Below, in pieces: positions 1-8,761 of a stretch of DNA of 64,000 nucleotides (the stretch's first letter is position 1; every line of letters starts with the position of its first letter). The translations under genes were made by a program, and so were the position numbers. The notes beneath the pieces were generated by a model that was not told where the DNA came from, ran no database searches, and saw nothing but the letters and a program-made list of their open reading frames with translations. Source of the DNA: an uncultured Ruminiclostridium sp. (GTDB lineage: Bacteria > Bacillota > Clostridia > Oscillospirales > Ruminococcaceae); assembly GCA_947627695.1 (NCBI GenBank), contig CANQXF010000004.1, positions 119,398 to 183,397 on the forward strand, read 5' to 3'.

Positions 1-713
1 AGGTAGTCGGAGGAGCCCTTGCGGAACGGGTCTATCCAGCGCCTGCCGCCTCTGTCGGCGTAGTTGTCCAGCCATGCGTAGCTGTCGTCCTTGAACCAAT
101 ACCCCGTATCAAGAACGCTTGCGGGGGTAAGGTGGTCCCTCAAAGCGGGGAGCAGAGCCTTTGCCTCAAGTCCCATTCCCTTTGCCATTGAAACGATTTG
201 CCCTGCGGGGAGCGTTCCCTTTACCAGATTGGTGTTTTTCAGATCGTCTACGGTTGTAGCGTAAAGCAATTCGCCCATATCGTTCTTCACGGGGATTATC
301 ACCTGAGTGAAGCCTGCGTTCTTAGCCGAGGAGAGCGCCTGAGTAAGAGCAGAAGCGCTGTTCAGCGCCGTTTCAGGCACGACGTAGCTTCCTCCCGACG
401 TCTCAGGTTCGGGAGCAGTGGTGGGCGGCGGGGTACTTTCCTCTGTGCTTTCCGAGCCTGACTGCTGGGGCGTGGTGTCGGAAGAGCTGCTTTCAGGGGG
501 AGTCCAGCCCTGGGGAGTGCTGTCGGTGTTGTTTCCTCCGCCGATGGAGTTGGACAGTCCCTTTGCTATGGAATAGCCCACGAAGATAAGTCCTCCTGCC
601 AGCAGGATAAGAAGTATCACTTCCGCTATCTTTCTGCCGGTGGACTTTCTCTTTTTGTAAAGGTGGTTTTTGCCGCGCTTTATTTTTATGCTTTTTCTTT
701 TGTAGTTTGACAT
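1..713 (-). CDS. Putative glycoside hydrolase (DUF4015/GH10-13-like) with N-terminal TM segment, truncated by window edge
   Basis: Reverse-strand reading from ATG at 713 is open to base 1: MSNYKRKSIKIKRGKNHLYKKRKSTGRKIAEVILLILLAGGLIFVGYSIAKG... then a Ser/Thr/Pro linker and 'ALSSAKNAGFTQVIIPVKNDMG...'. Absent from the ORF track because it runs off the edge. Confidence 0.6.
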   Translation of the reverse strand, partial: MSNYKRKSIKIKRGKNHLYKKRKSTGRKIAEVILLILLAGGLIFVGYSIAKGLSNSIGGGNNTDSTPQGWTPPESSSSDTTPQQSGSESTEESTPPPTTAPEPETSGGSYVVPETALNSASALTQALSSAKNAGFTQVIIPVKNDMGELLYATTVDDLKNTNLVKGTLPAGQIVSMAKGMGLEAKALLPALRDHLTPASVLDTGYWFKDDSYAWLDNYADRGGRRWIDPFRKGSSDY

Positions 714-776
714 TGTTAGTTCTCCGTGTCCTTGAGCAGGACGTGCTTTTTTATATTTCAACTTTTATAGTTTTTG

Positions 777-1249
777 CTTGATAAGGGAAAGGGTTGCTTT
801 TGGAAAAGGTTGTATCTTTTTGATTTTTATGTCTGCCTAATCGGGTGATGTTTGTAACGGTTTTGCACGGTACCGTGCGGTCGCGGCGCCGCCGCACCGC
901 TTAAAACCGCCTTTTTCGGAAAAGGCGGTTTTAAGAATTCCGGAAAAACTTCATTCTTAGCCTACCTTGCCAAATGGTCCAGCTCGACTTCTTCTCAATC
1001 AGCTGATTATAGCGTTCGCAATTGCGAGGTTTGGTCCCGCGCCCCTGCGGGTCGCTATCACAGGCGGGCAACGTGCGACACGGCGTTGTGCGGTCAGGGA
1101 AGGTCATTTACCAATGTTGTGAGAGTGATAATGCGGTGGGTTGGCTTTCAGTTTTGTGTTGTGCACACCAGCCTCACTTCTGCGTCCCGCCCGCTGTTTG
1201 CGGCAAAGCCGCAAAAACGCTTTCCCGCCCGCAGCTTTGCTCCTTCAAC
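777..1249 (+). repeat. Long intergenic repeat, family A copy 1 (inverted partner at 6664-7200)
   Basis: Shares GCACGGTACCGTGC palindrome, AAAACCGCC..GGCGGTTTT hairpin, GTTCGCAATTGCGAGGTTTGGTCCCGCGCCCCTGCGGGTCGCTA and GCACACCAGCCTCAC core with the reverse complement of 6664-7200. Confidence 0.9.
901..934. terminator. Hairpin AAAACCGCCTTTTTCGGAAAAGGCGGTTTT inside repeat A
   Basis: Perfect inverted repeat; same hairpin in the inverted copy at ~6976-7010. Confidence 0.6.
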
Positions 1250-1333
1250 CTTCTCTCCCCCTACCAGCCATTCCAATCCGTCCGCGAAGCGGACACCACA
1301 ACTGTCAACTGTCAACTGTACACTGTCAACTGC

Positions 1334-1915
1334 CTAGTTCCAGAACGCACTCAACGCCAACGAAATAACTCCCACATAGATAAGCGTTATAGGCATTCCT
1401 CTGAACGACGCGGGGACGGCGTCGGAGTTCAGGCGGTCGGAGGCGGCGCCCAGAAGATAGCCCGCCAGGAGAAAGCCCAAGCCCGTTCCAAGACCGTAGC
1501 CAACGTAGCTTGCAAAGGTGCCGCCTATATTGCTCTGGATAAACAGCGCGCCAAGCACGGCGCAGTTGAACACCGACAGGTGGACGTAACGCCTTGCCTT
1601 TTTGAACAGCGACGGCAAAAAACGCCACACCGCAAGCAGTGTCAGCAGGTATATTGCCGACATTATGAAAATATAGATAAAAGGCATCAGTATATTATAA
1701 TATTCCCAGGCGGAAAAATACCTGTCCGTAAGGCAGGTGACCATAGAGGTGAGAGTGGTGACGTAAATAACGCCGATGAATATCCCCACCAGGTTTTCCT
1801 TCCTGCGGGCGGTGTAAAGCAGGACGTTAACGCCAAGAGCGTGTTCAAATGCGGCGTTTTCAATGAATATGCCCAGCAGAGCCGCAGTCAGCATACGAGT
1901 GAATACCGTTTCCAT
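1334..1915 (-). CDS. RnfA/NqrE-like membrane subunit (divergent)
   Basis: 193 aa, multi-TM; 'VFNCAVLGALFIQSN' matches the RnfA NCAVLG region; adjacent to RnfE- and RnfD-like ORFs. Confidence 0.75.
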   Translation of the reverse strand: METVFTRMLTAALLGIFIENAAFEHALGVNVLLYTARRKENLVGIFIGVIYVTTLTSMVTCLTDRYFSAWEYYNILMPFIYIFIMSAIYLLTLLAVWRFLPSLFKKARRYVHLSVFNCAVLGALFIQSNIGGTFASYVGYGLGTGLGFLLAGYLLGAASDRLNSDAVPASFRGMPITLIYVGVISLALSAFWN

Positions 1916-2548
1916 TTACGCCTGCTCCTTTCCCGCTTTTCTGCGGCGAGGGCTGAAACGGTTGAACACCGCGCGGCAAAGTCCCGCCAATATTCCCACC
2001 AGAATGAACCCGCCGAACATTTTTCCCATAGAGGGGATCTGAAACGGCAGATTTACCCTTAAATTCCACAGCATATTGTCCGTGAGTATGTCCCTTATGC
2101 TCCCCACCAGTATGCAGGCAAAGTCAAAGCCCAGGGTGAAGCCTATGGCGTCCTTGAACATCTGCGGCACGGGGCGCAGGAAAAATCTGCTCTCCGTCTT
2201 TGAGAGGATAAGGGGATTGGCGACGGTTATGGCGAGATACAGCTGTATCTCGTTCAGCGCCTCCTCGGGGAAGATAAGCTGAGTCAGCATTATCACAGGC
2301 ACATACACGGCGGCGGCGATAAGCGCATACAGCACTATCCTCACCGCAAACGCCGCGCCCTTCGGGATTATCCTGCAAAGTCCAACGGAAAAAATCGTTA
2401 CCAGCGTGAACACAAAGCTCAGCGCCAGAGCATTGAGCAGGCCCGTCGCCGCACCGATGACAGGTCCTGCGAACAGCCCGCTCATCAGCACTGCGTTTTG
2501 CCGCACGATACCGTCGGATAGCCTTGCTTTTCTTTTTGAAACTGACAT
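1916..2548 (-). CDS. RnfE/NqrD-like membrane subunit (divergent)
   Basis: 210 aa, six-TM-like; 'YLAITVANPLILSKTESRFF' aligns with the RnfE 'IPLIVVNCIILGRAEAFA' region. Confidence 0.7.
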   Translation of the reverse strand: MSVSKRKARLSDGIVRQNAVLMSGLFAGPVIGAATGLLNALALSFVFTLVTIFSVGLCRIIPKGAAFAVRIVLYALIAAAVYVPVIMLTQLIFPEEALNEIQLYLAITVANPLILSKTESRFFLRPVPQMFKDAIGFTLGFDFACILVGSIRDILTDNMLWNLRVNLPFQIPSMGKMFGGFILVGILAGLCRAVFNRFSPRRRKAGKEQA

Positions 2549-2554
2549 TTTATA

Positions 2555-3883
2555 TCAACTGTCCTTTTTTGGATTTTCGGTTTTGTCTTTCTTTTCGGTC
2601 TTTGCTTTGCCGCCTTTTGGGGGAGCTTCGGTTTTCGGGGATCTTCCGCTTTTGTCTTTCTTTTTCTCCTTTTTCTTTTTTGAGGAGAACAAGCCGCCCT
2701 CCTTGCGGACGGGAACGTTATCCTTGCCCCTGACTATCTTGGGCGGCTTTTTCGCCGCCTTTATCACCTTGTTGTCAACGGCGGGCATATTATAGTTGAG
2801 AAGAGGTACAATAATCTCCTGGGTATCTCCCAGCGGCTTTGCGGGTTCGCCGCTTTGCGCCTCGCTTTTCACCTTTTCAAAGCTGCGGATATTTTTCAGT
2901 CTGCTAAAGCCGTTTTTGAAAAGGTCCGCCGTCTTTTCCGCAAAGCGGTCGATGTGTATGGAAAACGCGTTTGCAAGGAGCAGGACGAAAACGAAGCTGG
3001 TCTCGGTTTTTGTCAGATGTCTGAATATGACAAGCAATGCTCCCATAAGAATACCATAGTATATTCTTCCAAGTATGCTCTTTGGCATAGTCTGGGGGTC
3101 GTTTGCCAGAAACAGCAGACCGAACAGCAGGTTTCCGCAGATAAGCTCTATTACTATCGAGGCGTTTACGTTGTCAAAAGAGGGGAACAGGAACGAGCCC
3201 GCCATAAACACGCCAAGAGTTACCAGCGAAATGACGGGGGACAGCGCCCTTCTGAAAATAAGGCACAGCCCGCACACCACCAGTATCAGAACGTGAGTAG
3301 TGCCTATTGCGCCGAGGAAATTTCCCAGAAAAATGTCTGAAAGGGACAGCTCCTGCGCCGTGCCCAGCCTTACAAGATAGCTTTCCAGTCCGGAATAAAG
3401 AGTTCCGCTGTAATCTCCCCAGAGAGGGATATTCTCGCCCAATGCGGGGAACATCAATATCTGAGAGGGCCAGCTCACCGCAAGGAAAGCGTAGCTGAGA
3501 CATGCGGGGTTAAAAATATAGTTGTTTTTCCCGCCGAAGATATGCTTTATTCCCATAGCCAAAGCAGCGCCGAAAATAACGCAGGCATAGCTTACCGTTG
3601 CGGGCATAAGCAGTCCCAAGCACATACCGCTGACAACAGTGGAAAGGTCTTTGAAGTTATACGTTTTTTTAGTAAGACGGCAGCAAAGCCAGTCCGCCAG
3701 CATACTGACCGCCACGCTGACAAGGCAGACGGCAAAGGCTCTGACGCCCCAGCGCCACACGCCCATTATCAGCAGGGCGCAAAGGCAGATAAGCTGGTCG
3801 CCGTAAACGCTGCGGTATTTTCTTCCGAAAAAGCTGCGCTTTTTTTCGGCGGCGGTTTTGTCCGTTGTGTCCATTGTATCCAT
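2555..3883 (-). CDS. RnfD/NqrB-like membrane subunit with Lys-rich C-terminal tail
   Basis: 'ELSLSDIFLGNFLGAIGTTHVLILVVCGLCLIFRR' matches RnfD; likely start MDTMDTTDKTAAEKK at 3883; tail ...SSKKKKEKKKDKSGRSPKTEAPPKGGKAKTEKKDK. Confidence 0.75.
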   Translation of the reverse strand: MDTMDTTDKTAAEKKRSFFGRKYRSVYGDQLICLCALLIMGVWRWGVRAFAVCLVSVAVSMLADWLCCRLTKKTYNFKDLSTVVSGMCLGLLMPATVSYACVIFGAALAMGIKHIFGGKNNYIFNPACLSYAFLAVSWPSQILMFPALGENIPLWGDYSGTLYSGLESYLVRLGTAQELSLSDIFLGNFLGAIGTTHVLILVVCGLCLIFRRALSPVISLVTLGVFMAGSFLFPSFDNVNASIVIELICGNLLFGLLFLANDPQTMPKSILGRIYYGILMGALLVIFRHLTKTETSFVFVLLLANAFSIHIDRFAEKTADLFKNGFSRLKNIRSFEKVKSEAQSGEPAKPLGDTQEIIVPLLNYNMPAVDNKVIKAAKKPPKIVRGKDNVPVRKEGGLFSSKKKKEKKKDKSGRSPKTEAPPKGGKAKTEKKDKTENPKKDS

Positions 3884-3958
3884 AAATAAGACGATAAGCC
3901 TTTCCTTTCGTAATATTCCGTAAAGCGGCTGCTGCCGCAAAAATTTAGGGGGTAAAAT

Positions 3959-4522
3959 ATGAAAGCAGAAATGATATCAGAATCCACGCTCAAGGTGACG
4001 CTTACAGCGGAGGATATGAGCGTGCATAACCTTTCCTACGAGGAGCTGACCGCCAAGGGTGCTCAGTGCCGCAAAACGCTGGAAAAGCTGCTGACGGGGC
4101 TTGACCCGTCGAAAAACGCCATAGCCGCCGCAAGACTTCTGGGTGAGGAGCGCAGGCTGTTCGTGGAGGCGTTCCGCCGAATGGACGGCGGGTGTATGCT
4201 TTACGTCAGCGCCGCGGCCTCTCCAAAGCGGCAAAAGCCGTTGCTTGATGAAAGCCGTGAGGCGTCGCCCATACAGTTTCAGACCTTCTCCCAAAGCGCG
4301 CTGGAGCAGCTTCTCCGCTGTCTTGAAATGGAAAAGGAGCAGGGTGCGCTTTTCACCTCAAGGCTCTTCAGAAAGGGAGAGTGCTTTCGCCTTGCGGTGA
4401 TACCGCAGAATACCTGCCGCACCAGACTGCTGAGGATATTCAGCGAGTTCGGCGAGGCGATAACGGGAGAGCTTGCGGCAGCGTATACGGAGGAGCATTT
4501 TGAGTTGATAGTTGATAGTTGA
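3959..4522 (+). CDS. MecA-like adaptor protein
   Basis: 187 aa; N-terminus 'MKAEMISESTLKVTLTAEDMSVHNLSYEEL' resembles MecA family; divergent from the rnf-like genes. Confidence 0.5.
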   Translation: MKAEMISESTLKVTLTAEDMSVHNLSYEELTAKGAQCRKTLEKLLTGLDPSKNAIAAARLLGEERRLFVEAFRRMDGGCMLYVSAAASPKRQKPLLDESREASPIQFQTFSQSALEQLLRCLEMEKEQGALFTSRLFRKGECFRLAVIPQNTCRTRLLRIFSEFGEAITGELAAAYTEEHFELIVDS

Positions 4523-4576
4523 CAGTGCACAGTTGGCAGTGTACAGTGAAGAGTGCAGAGTGAAAAGTTATAGGGG

Positions 4577-4702
4577 AAGGGAAGGAGTCGTGGGGTGGGA
4601 GGGTGGGACGCAGGCGGGAAACTGATGTGCAGGACACAAAAGTGAAAAGTGGAGTTGAGTTGTCTGTTTAGCTCAACTTTTTAATCGAGTTCGTGAAAGA
4701 TA
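4577..4702 (-). repeat. Dispersed intergenic repeat family A, short form
   Basis: Reverse complement reads CTTTCACGAACTCGATT...CACTTTTGTGTCCTGCACATCAGTTTCCCGCCTGCGTCCCACCCTCCCACCCC. Confidence 0.8.
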
Positions 4703-4724
4703 AGGAAAAAACTTTGTTCATTAC

Positions 4725-4850
4725 CTTTCACTATCTCGGATTTACTGCTGTGCTTTTGGAGAGGTTTGGTCACCTTTCGTCACTTTTGTGTCCTGCACAT
4801 CAGTTTCCCGCCAGCGCCCCACCCTCCCGCCCCGTCCATTGCTCCTTCAA
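4725..4850 (+). repeat. Dispersed intergenic repeat family A, short form
   Basis: CTTTCACTATCTCGG...CACTTTTGTGTCCTGCACATCAGTTTCCCGCCAGCGCCCCACCCTCCCGCCCC...TCCTTCAA; inverted relative to 4577-4702. Confidence 0.8.
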
Positions 4851-4881
4851 ATTGAGCAACGTCCGAAACGGCAAGCCCGAC

Positions 4882-5541
4882 TTACCCTTTCTTCAGCTTT
4901 TCCACCATTTTCGACATATCTTCCGCCTTGAACAGACAGCTCCCGCTTACCAGCACGTCAGCGCCCGCCCTTATGGCAAGGGGAGCAGTTTCGGGATTTA
5001 TCCCGCCGTCCACCTGTATCATCAAAGAGGGATTTACTTTATCTGCGTACTCCCGTATCTGCGTTACCTTAGGCAGAGTAAAGTCCAGAAAGCCCTGCCC
5101 GCCGTACCCCGGCTCCACCGTCATCACCAGTATCATCTCAACCTTGTGAACGTAAGGCAGAACCGCCTCAGCGGGAGTATTTGGCTTTATTGAAAGCCCC
5201 GCCATTATCCCCGCGTCGTGTATCAGCCCGATAGTCTGCTCAATATCGCTGTCGCTTTCCGTGTGGAAGGTTATCATATTTGAGCCGCTTTCAGCGAAGA
5301 ACTTTATCTGCCTGTCGGGGCGGGACACCATAAGGTGCGTATCCCTGAAAAAATCCCCCTTCAACGCCTTCTGAAAAGGCGCGCCGTAAGAGATGTTCTC
5401 AACAAAGCTGCCGTCCATAACGTCAATGTGTATCCAGTCAGCTCCCGCTTTCAGCGCTCTTTCCGCCTCCTCGCCCGCTTTCGACAGGTCGCAGCTAAGC
5501 AGAGAGGCGCTTATTTTTATTTTGTTATCTGAAATTTCCAT
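4882..5541 (-). CDS. rpe: Ribulose-phosphate 3-epimerase
   Basis: 'ISASLLSCDLSKAGEE', 'DWIHIDVMDGSFV', 'MTVEPGYGGQGF', 'QVDGGINPETA' family motifs. Confidence 0.97.
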   Translation of the reverse strand: MEISDNKIKISASLLSCDLSKAGEEAERALKAGADWIHIDVMDGSFVENISYGAPFQKALKGDFFRDTHLMVSRPDRQIKFFAESGSNMITFHTESDSDIEQTIGLIHDAGIMAGLSIKPNTPAEAVLPYVHKVEMILVMTVEPGYGGQGFLDFTLPKVTQIREYADKVNPSLMIQVDGGINPETAPLAIRAGADVLVSGSCLFKAEDMSKMVEKLKKG

Positions 5542-5626
5542 AATTATCTCCTTAGCTTAAGAGATATACACATTTATTGTACCTCATTTTTGGAGTTTAG
5601 TCAAGCTAAATATTAGCATAATAATA

Positions 5627-5655
5627 TTGATTTTTTCGGTCAAAAATGGTATAAT
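5627..5655 (+). promoter_or_regulatory. Putative sigma-A promoter TTGATT-N17-TATAAT
   Basis: TTGATT 5627-5632 and TATAAT 5650-5655, upstream of the 5702 ORF. Confidence 0.65.
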
Positions 5656-5701
5656 CTGTTCATAACGGAAAATATTCTTCCGCAAAGCAAGGAGAACGCC
5701 A

Positions 5702-6115
5702 ATGACTTACCGCAAATATCCCGACCAAGCCGCCGTTGACCGCCATATCGCAGAAAAAGAGCCCCTTCTCATAGCCGTATCCTTTGACGGGGAAACGGTG
5801 CTGGTATCGCATATAGACGACAGCGTGGAACATCATATCCTGCTGTCCCATTTTGGACTGCCGCCGCAGGACATTGATAAATATTTCCGCATAGCGGTGG
5901 ACGAGGAAAGCGCAGAGTGGACTTTCGTCTGCCCGCCCGATTACAAGGGGATAACAGACAGGAAACGCCGTATAACCGAATTTTACAACGACGGGATAAC
6001 GGCGATATCCCGTGTGCTGTCGGATATAGGATACTTCTCCGACATAAGGATACCGAGGCGGTACAGACGGCATTTTGACGTGATAGGTGACGACTCGTCA
6101 TATCTGCCTTACTAA
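5702..6115 (+). CDS. Hypothetical protein
   Basis: 137 aa ORF with promoter and AAGGAGAACGCC RBS; no family recognised. Confidence 0.7.
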   Translation: MTYRKYPDQAAVDRHIAEKEPLLIAVSFDGETVLVSHIDDSVEHHILLSHFGLPPQDIDKYFRIAVDEESAEWTFVCPPDYKGITDRKRRITEFYNDGITAISRVLSDIGYFSDIRIPRRYRRHFDVIGDDSSYLPY

Positions 6116-6215
6116 TTCACAAAAATTTCACTTGCATTTTTCTTACAAACCCTGTATAATATTTCTTACAGCAAGACGCAAAGAAAAAACACGTAAAGGA
6201 AAGGAAATCAACATT

Positions 6216-6563
6216 ATGGATCTTCAGCTTCTGGTAGATACATCAAACGCAGCCGCCAACAACGGTCAGGCAAATATGTGGGTGACGCTGGCAACGACGA
6301 TACTCCCCATAGCGCTTATGGTGCTTATATTTTACTTTCTGCTTATCCGTCCCGAGAAAAAGCGCTCCAAGAAAATGAAGGAAATGCTGGACAATCTTCA
6401 GGTAGCGGACGAGGTTGTTACCACCGGCGGGATAATCGGCCGCGTTCTCTCCGTCAAAGAGGACACCGTCCTTATCGAGACAGGCAGCGACCGCACAAGA
6501 TTGAGAGTTCTCCGTTCGTCTATTGCGGAAAACAGAACGGTACACGACGATGTTTCAGCGTAA
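6216..6563 (+). CDS. yajC: Preprotein translocase subunit YajC
   Basis: MDLQLLVDTSN... 'FYFLLIRPEKKRSKKMKEMLDNLQVADEVVTTGGIIGRV'; RBS AAAGGAAAGG. ORF-track start 6087 is too early. Confidence 0.95.
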   Translation: MDLQLLVDTSNAAANNGQANMWVTLATTILPIALMVLIFYFLLIRPEKKRSKKMKEMLDNLQVADEVVTTGGIIGRVLSVKEDTVLIETGSDRTRLRVLRSSIAENRTVHDDVSA

Positions 6564-6578
6564 ATATCGTGAAAAAGA

Positions 6579-6605
6579 AAAAGCCCTCGGAAGAGGGCTT
6601 TTTTA
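6579..6605 (+). terminator. Rho-independent terminator of yajC
   Basis: AAAAAGCCCTCGGAAGAGGGCTTTTTT. Confidence 0.9.
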
Positions 6606-6663
6606 GTTGTTAATCGGATAGTAGTTAGTTTAATAGTAATTAGTAGCTGGTTGGAATAAATCT

Positions 6664-7200
6664 GAAGGAGCAAAGCTGCGGGTGGGAAAGCGTTTTTGCG
6701 GCGAAGCCGCAAACAGCGGGTGGGACGCTGGCGTGAAGCTGGTATCCACAGCACAAAACTGAAAGCCAACCCACCGCATTATCACTCTCACAACATTGGT
6801 AAACGACCTTCCCTAACCGCACAACGCCGTGCCGCACGTTGCCCGCCTGTGGTAGCGACCCGCAGGGGCGCGGGACCAAACCTCGCAATTGCGAACGCCA
6901 TAATTAGCAGATTGAAAAGAAGTCGAGCAGGCGAATTTGACAAGGTAGGCTAAAAATAAAGTTTTTCCGGAATTCTTAAAACCGCCTTTTCCAAAAAAGG
7001 CGGTTTTAAGCGGTGCGGCGGCGCCGCATCCGCCGTGACACTGGGGTCACAACCAACATTGCCTTATCAAGCGCCGCAAGATAAAAATTAAACCCGCACG
7101 GTACCGTGCAAAACCGCTATCAACATCACCCGATAAGGCAGACATAAAAATCAAACCCAAAAGGTACACATTTTCCAAAAATACAACACTGCCTTATCAA
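6664..7200 (-). repeat. Long intergenic repeat, family A copy 2 (inverted relative to 777-1249)
   Basis: Reverse complement of copy 1 with an extra internal segment; contains two direct copies of 'CAACAYTGCCTTATCAARCGCCGCAAGATAAAAATTAA' (about 7052 and 7185). Confidence 0.9.
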
Positions 7201-7311
7201 ACGCCGCAAGATAAAAATTAAGTCTAACTGTACACTTTTCACTGTACACTGTAAACTGTATAATTTTCCTCTGCCAAGCATACACTTGTATAAAAAACAG
7301 AGGAAAAGCCT

Positions 7312-7692
7312 ATGAAATCACTTACCATACATATCTTCCGCCCATTCCTTGTTTCCGTAGTGATAGGAATGTCAGCCTCCGTCGCCGCCCTGCTCCTGTT
7401 CTCGCTGATAATGTACGCCCTGCACCTGCCCGACAGCTTCAGCTACCCGCTGGGTCTTGCGTCCCTTGCGGCGGGGTGCTTCACTGCGGGTCGTATCTTA
7501 GGCGGAAAAAAGCGCCACAGCGGCATAAAGCAGGGTCTGCTCTGCGGCGGAGCAATGTTCCTGCTCTGCCTTCTGGGTGGATTTATCTTTGGCACCGTCA
7601 GCTTCTGGGGCGTGCTTGCCAAGCTGCTTATCTGCCTTGCCACAGGGATAAGCGGCGGAGTTTCAGGCGTGAACAGCAGAATAAAGCATTAA
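7312..7692 (+). CDS. Small multi-TM protein, TIGR04086-like
   Basis: 126 aa, Gly-rich four-TM pattern. Confidence 0.55.
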   Translation: MKSLTIHIFRPFLVSVVIGMSASVAALLLFSLIMYALHLPDSFSYPLGLASLAAGCFTAGRILGGKKRHSGIKQGLLCGGAMFLLCLLGGFIFGTVSFWGVLAKLLICLATGISGGVSGVNSRIKH

Positions 7693-7763
7693 ATACACAG
7701 TCATTCCTTCTTACTTCTGGAATAAAAAATGTAAATAAAATTTACATTTTTTTCAAAAATCCA

Positions 7764-7792
7764 TTGACAACCCCTGCCTTATGTGATATACT
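7764..7792 (+). promoter_or_regulatory. Putative sigma-A promoter TTGACA-N17-TATACT
   Basis: TTGACA 7764-7769, TATACT 7787-7792; upstream of the ABC operon at 7850. Confidence 0.75.
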
Positions 7793-7849
7793 CTTTCATA
7801 AAGAAACCCTTGAGAAAAAGGAAAAAATAAACCGAACAGGGGGCAGACA

Positions 7850-8761
7850 ATGGTAACCATAAGAAACCTGCAAAAAAGCTACGGCATATTTCAGGTGTTG
7901 AACGGGCTGGATATGGACGTAGCGGACGGGGAAATATACGGCTTTCTGGGGAAAAACGGCTGCGGAAAGACCACCACGATGAACATTCTTTGCAACGTTA
8001 TACCCAAGGACGGCGGCGATATACTGCTGGGTAACGGCGGCGAAAAGGTGAAGATAGGCTATCTTCCCGAAACTCCCTCCCTGTTCAGCTATATGAACGG
8101 CTATGAGTATTTGCGGTACATTGCCGCCTGCTGTAATTATCAGGGGAACGTGGAGTCCCGTGTTGGGGAAGTCCTTGAAACGGTGGGAATGGTGGAGGGC
8201 GCAAAGCGCCGCATAAAGGGCTATTCCCGAGGAATGAACCAGCGGCTGGGCATAGCGGCGGTTATGTTCGACCACCCGCAATTGCTCGTGCTGGACGAGC
8301 CTACCTCCGCCCTTGACCCCGAAGGGAGAGCAGACGTGATGAACATAATCACCCGCCTTTCCGAAACGGGCTGTACCATAATCCTCTGCACCCACATTCT
8401 TTCCGACGTGGAGAAATGCGCAAGCAGCATAGGCATAATGAGTGGCGGCAGAATGGCGGCTCAGGGGAAGATCTCCGACATAATGAACGAATATTCCCGC
8501 AACGAGGTGGAGATAAAGCTGTACGAAAACGACGAAAACAGCGTGAACGCCCTGCGCTCTCTGGAGGCGTTACCCGTTGTGGACAAGGTGGATTATTACG
8601 ACAAAACGGGAATTTTCGTAGTGCGCTCCACGGACACAAGGACTGCGTCGGGGGAGATAACGAAGCTGCTTGCGGAAAAGGGGATAACCCCTTACTATAT
8701 GAAGACCGTTACCGAAAGTCTGGAGCAGATATATCTGAAGGTGGTGAACGGAAATGCTTAA
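7850..8761 (+). CDS. ABC transporter ATP-binding protein
   Basis: Walker A 'GKNGCGKTT', signature-region 'YSRGMNQRL', Walker B '[12 protein letters not shown]'. Confidence 0.95.
   Translation: MVTIRNLQKSYGIFQVLNGLDMDVADGEIYGFLGKNGCGKTTTMNILCNVIPKDGGDILLGNGGEKVKIGYLPETPSLFSYMNGYEYLRYIAACCNYQGNVESRVGEVLETVGMVEGAKRRIKGYSRGMNQRLGIAAVMFDHPQLLVLDEPTSALDPEGRADVMNIITRLSETGCTIILCTHILSDVEKCASSIGIMSGGRMAAQGKISDIMNEYSRNEVEIKLYENDENSVNALRSLEALPVVDKVDYYDKTGIFVVRSTDTRTASGEITKLLAEKGITPYYMKTVTESLEQIYLKVVNGNA

Noticed and set aside
1022-2062. 346-aa plus-strand ORF
   Set aside because: Starts in repeat A and then runs antisense to the rnfA/rnfE-like genes; low-complexity RQ-rich translation, typical shadow ORF.
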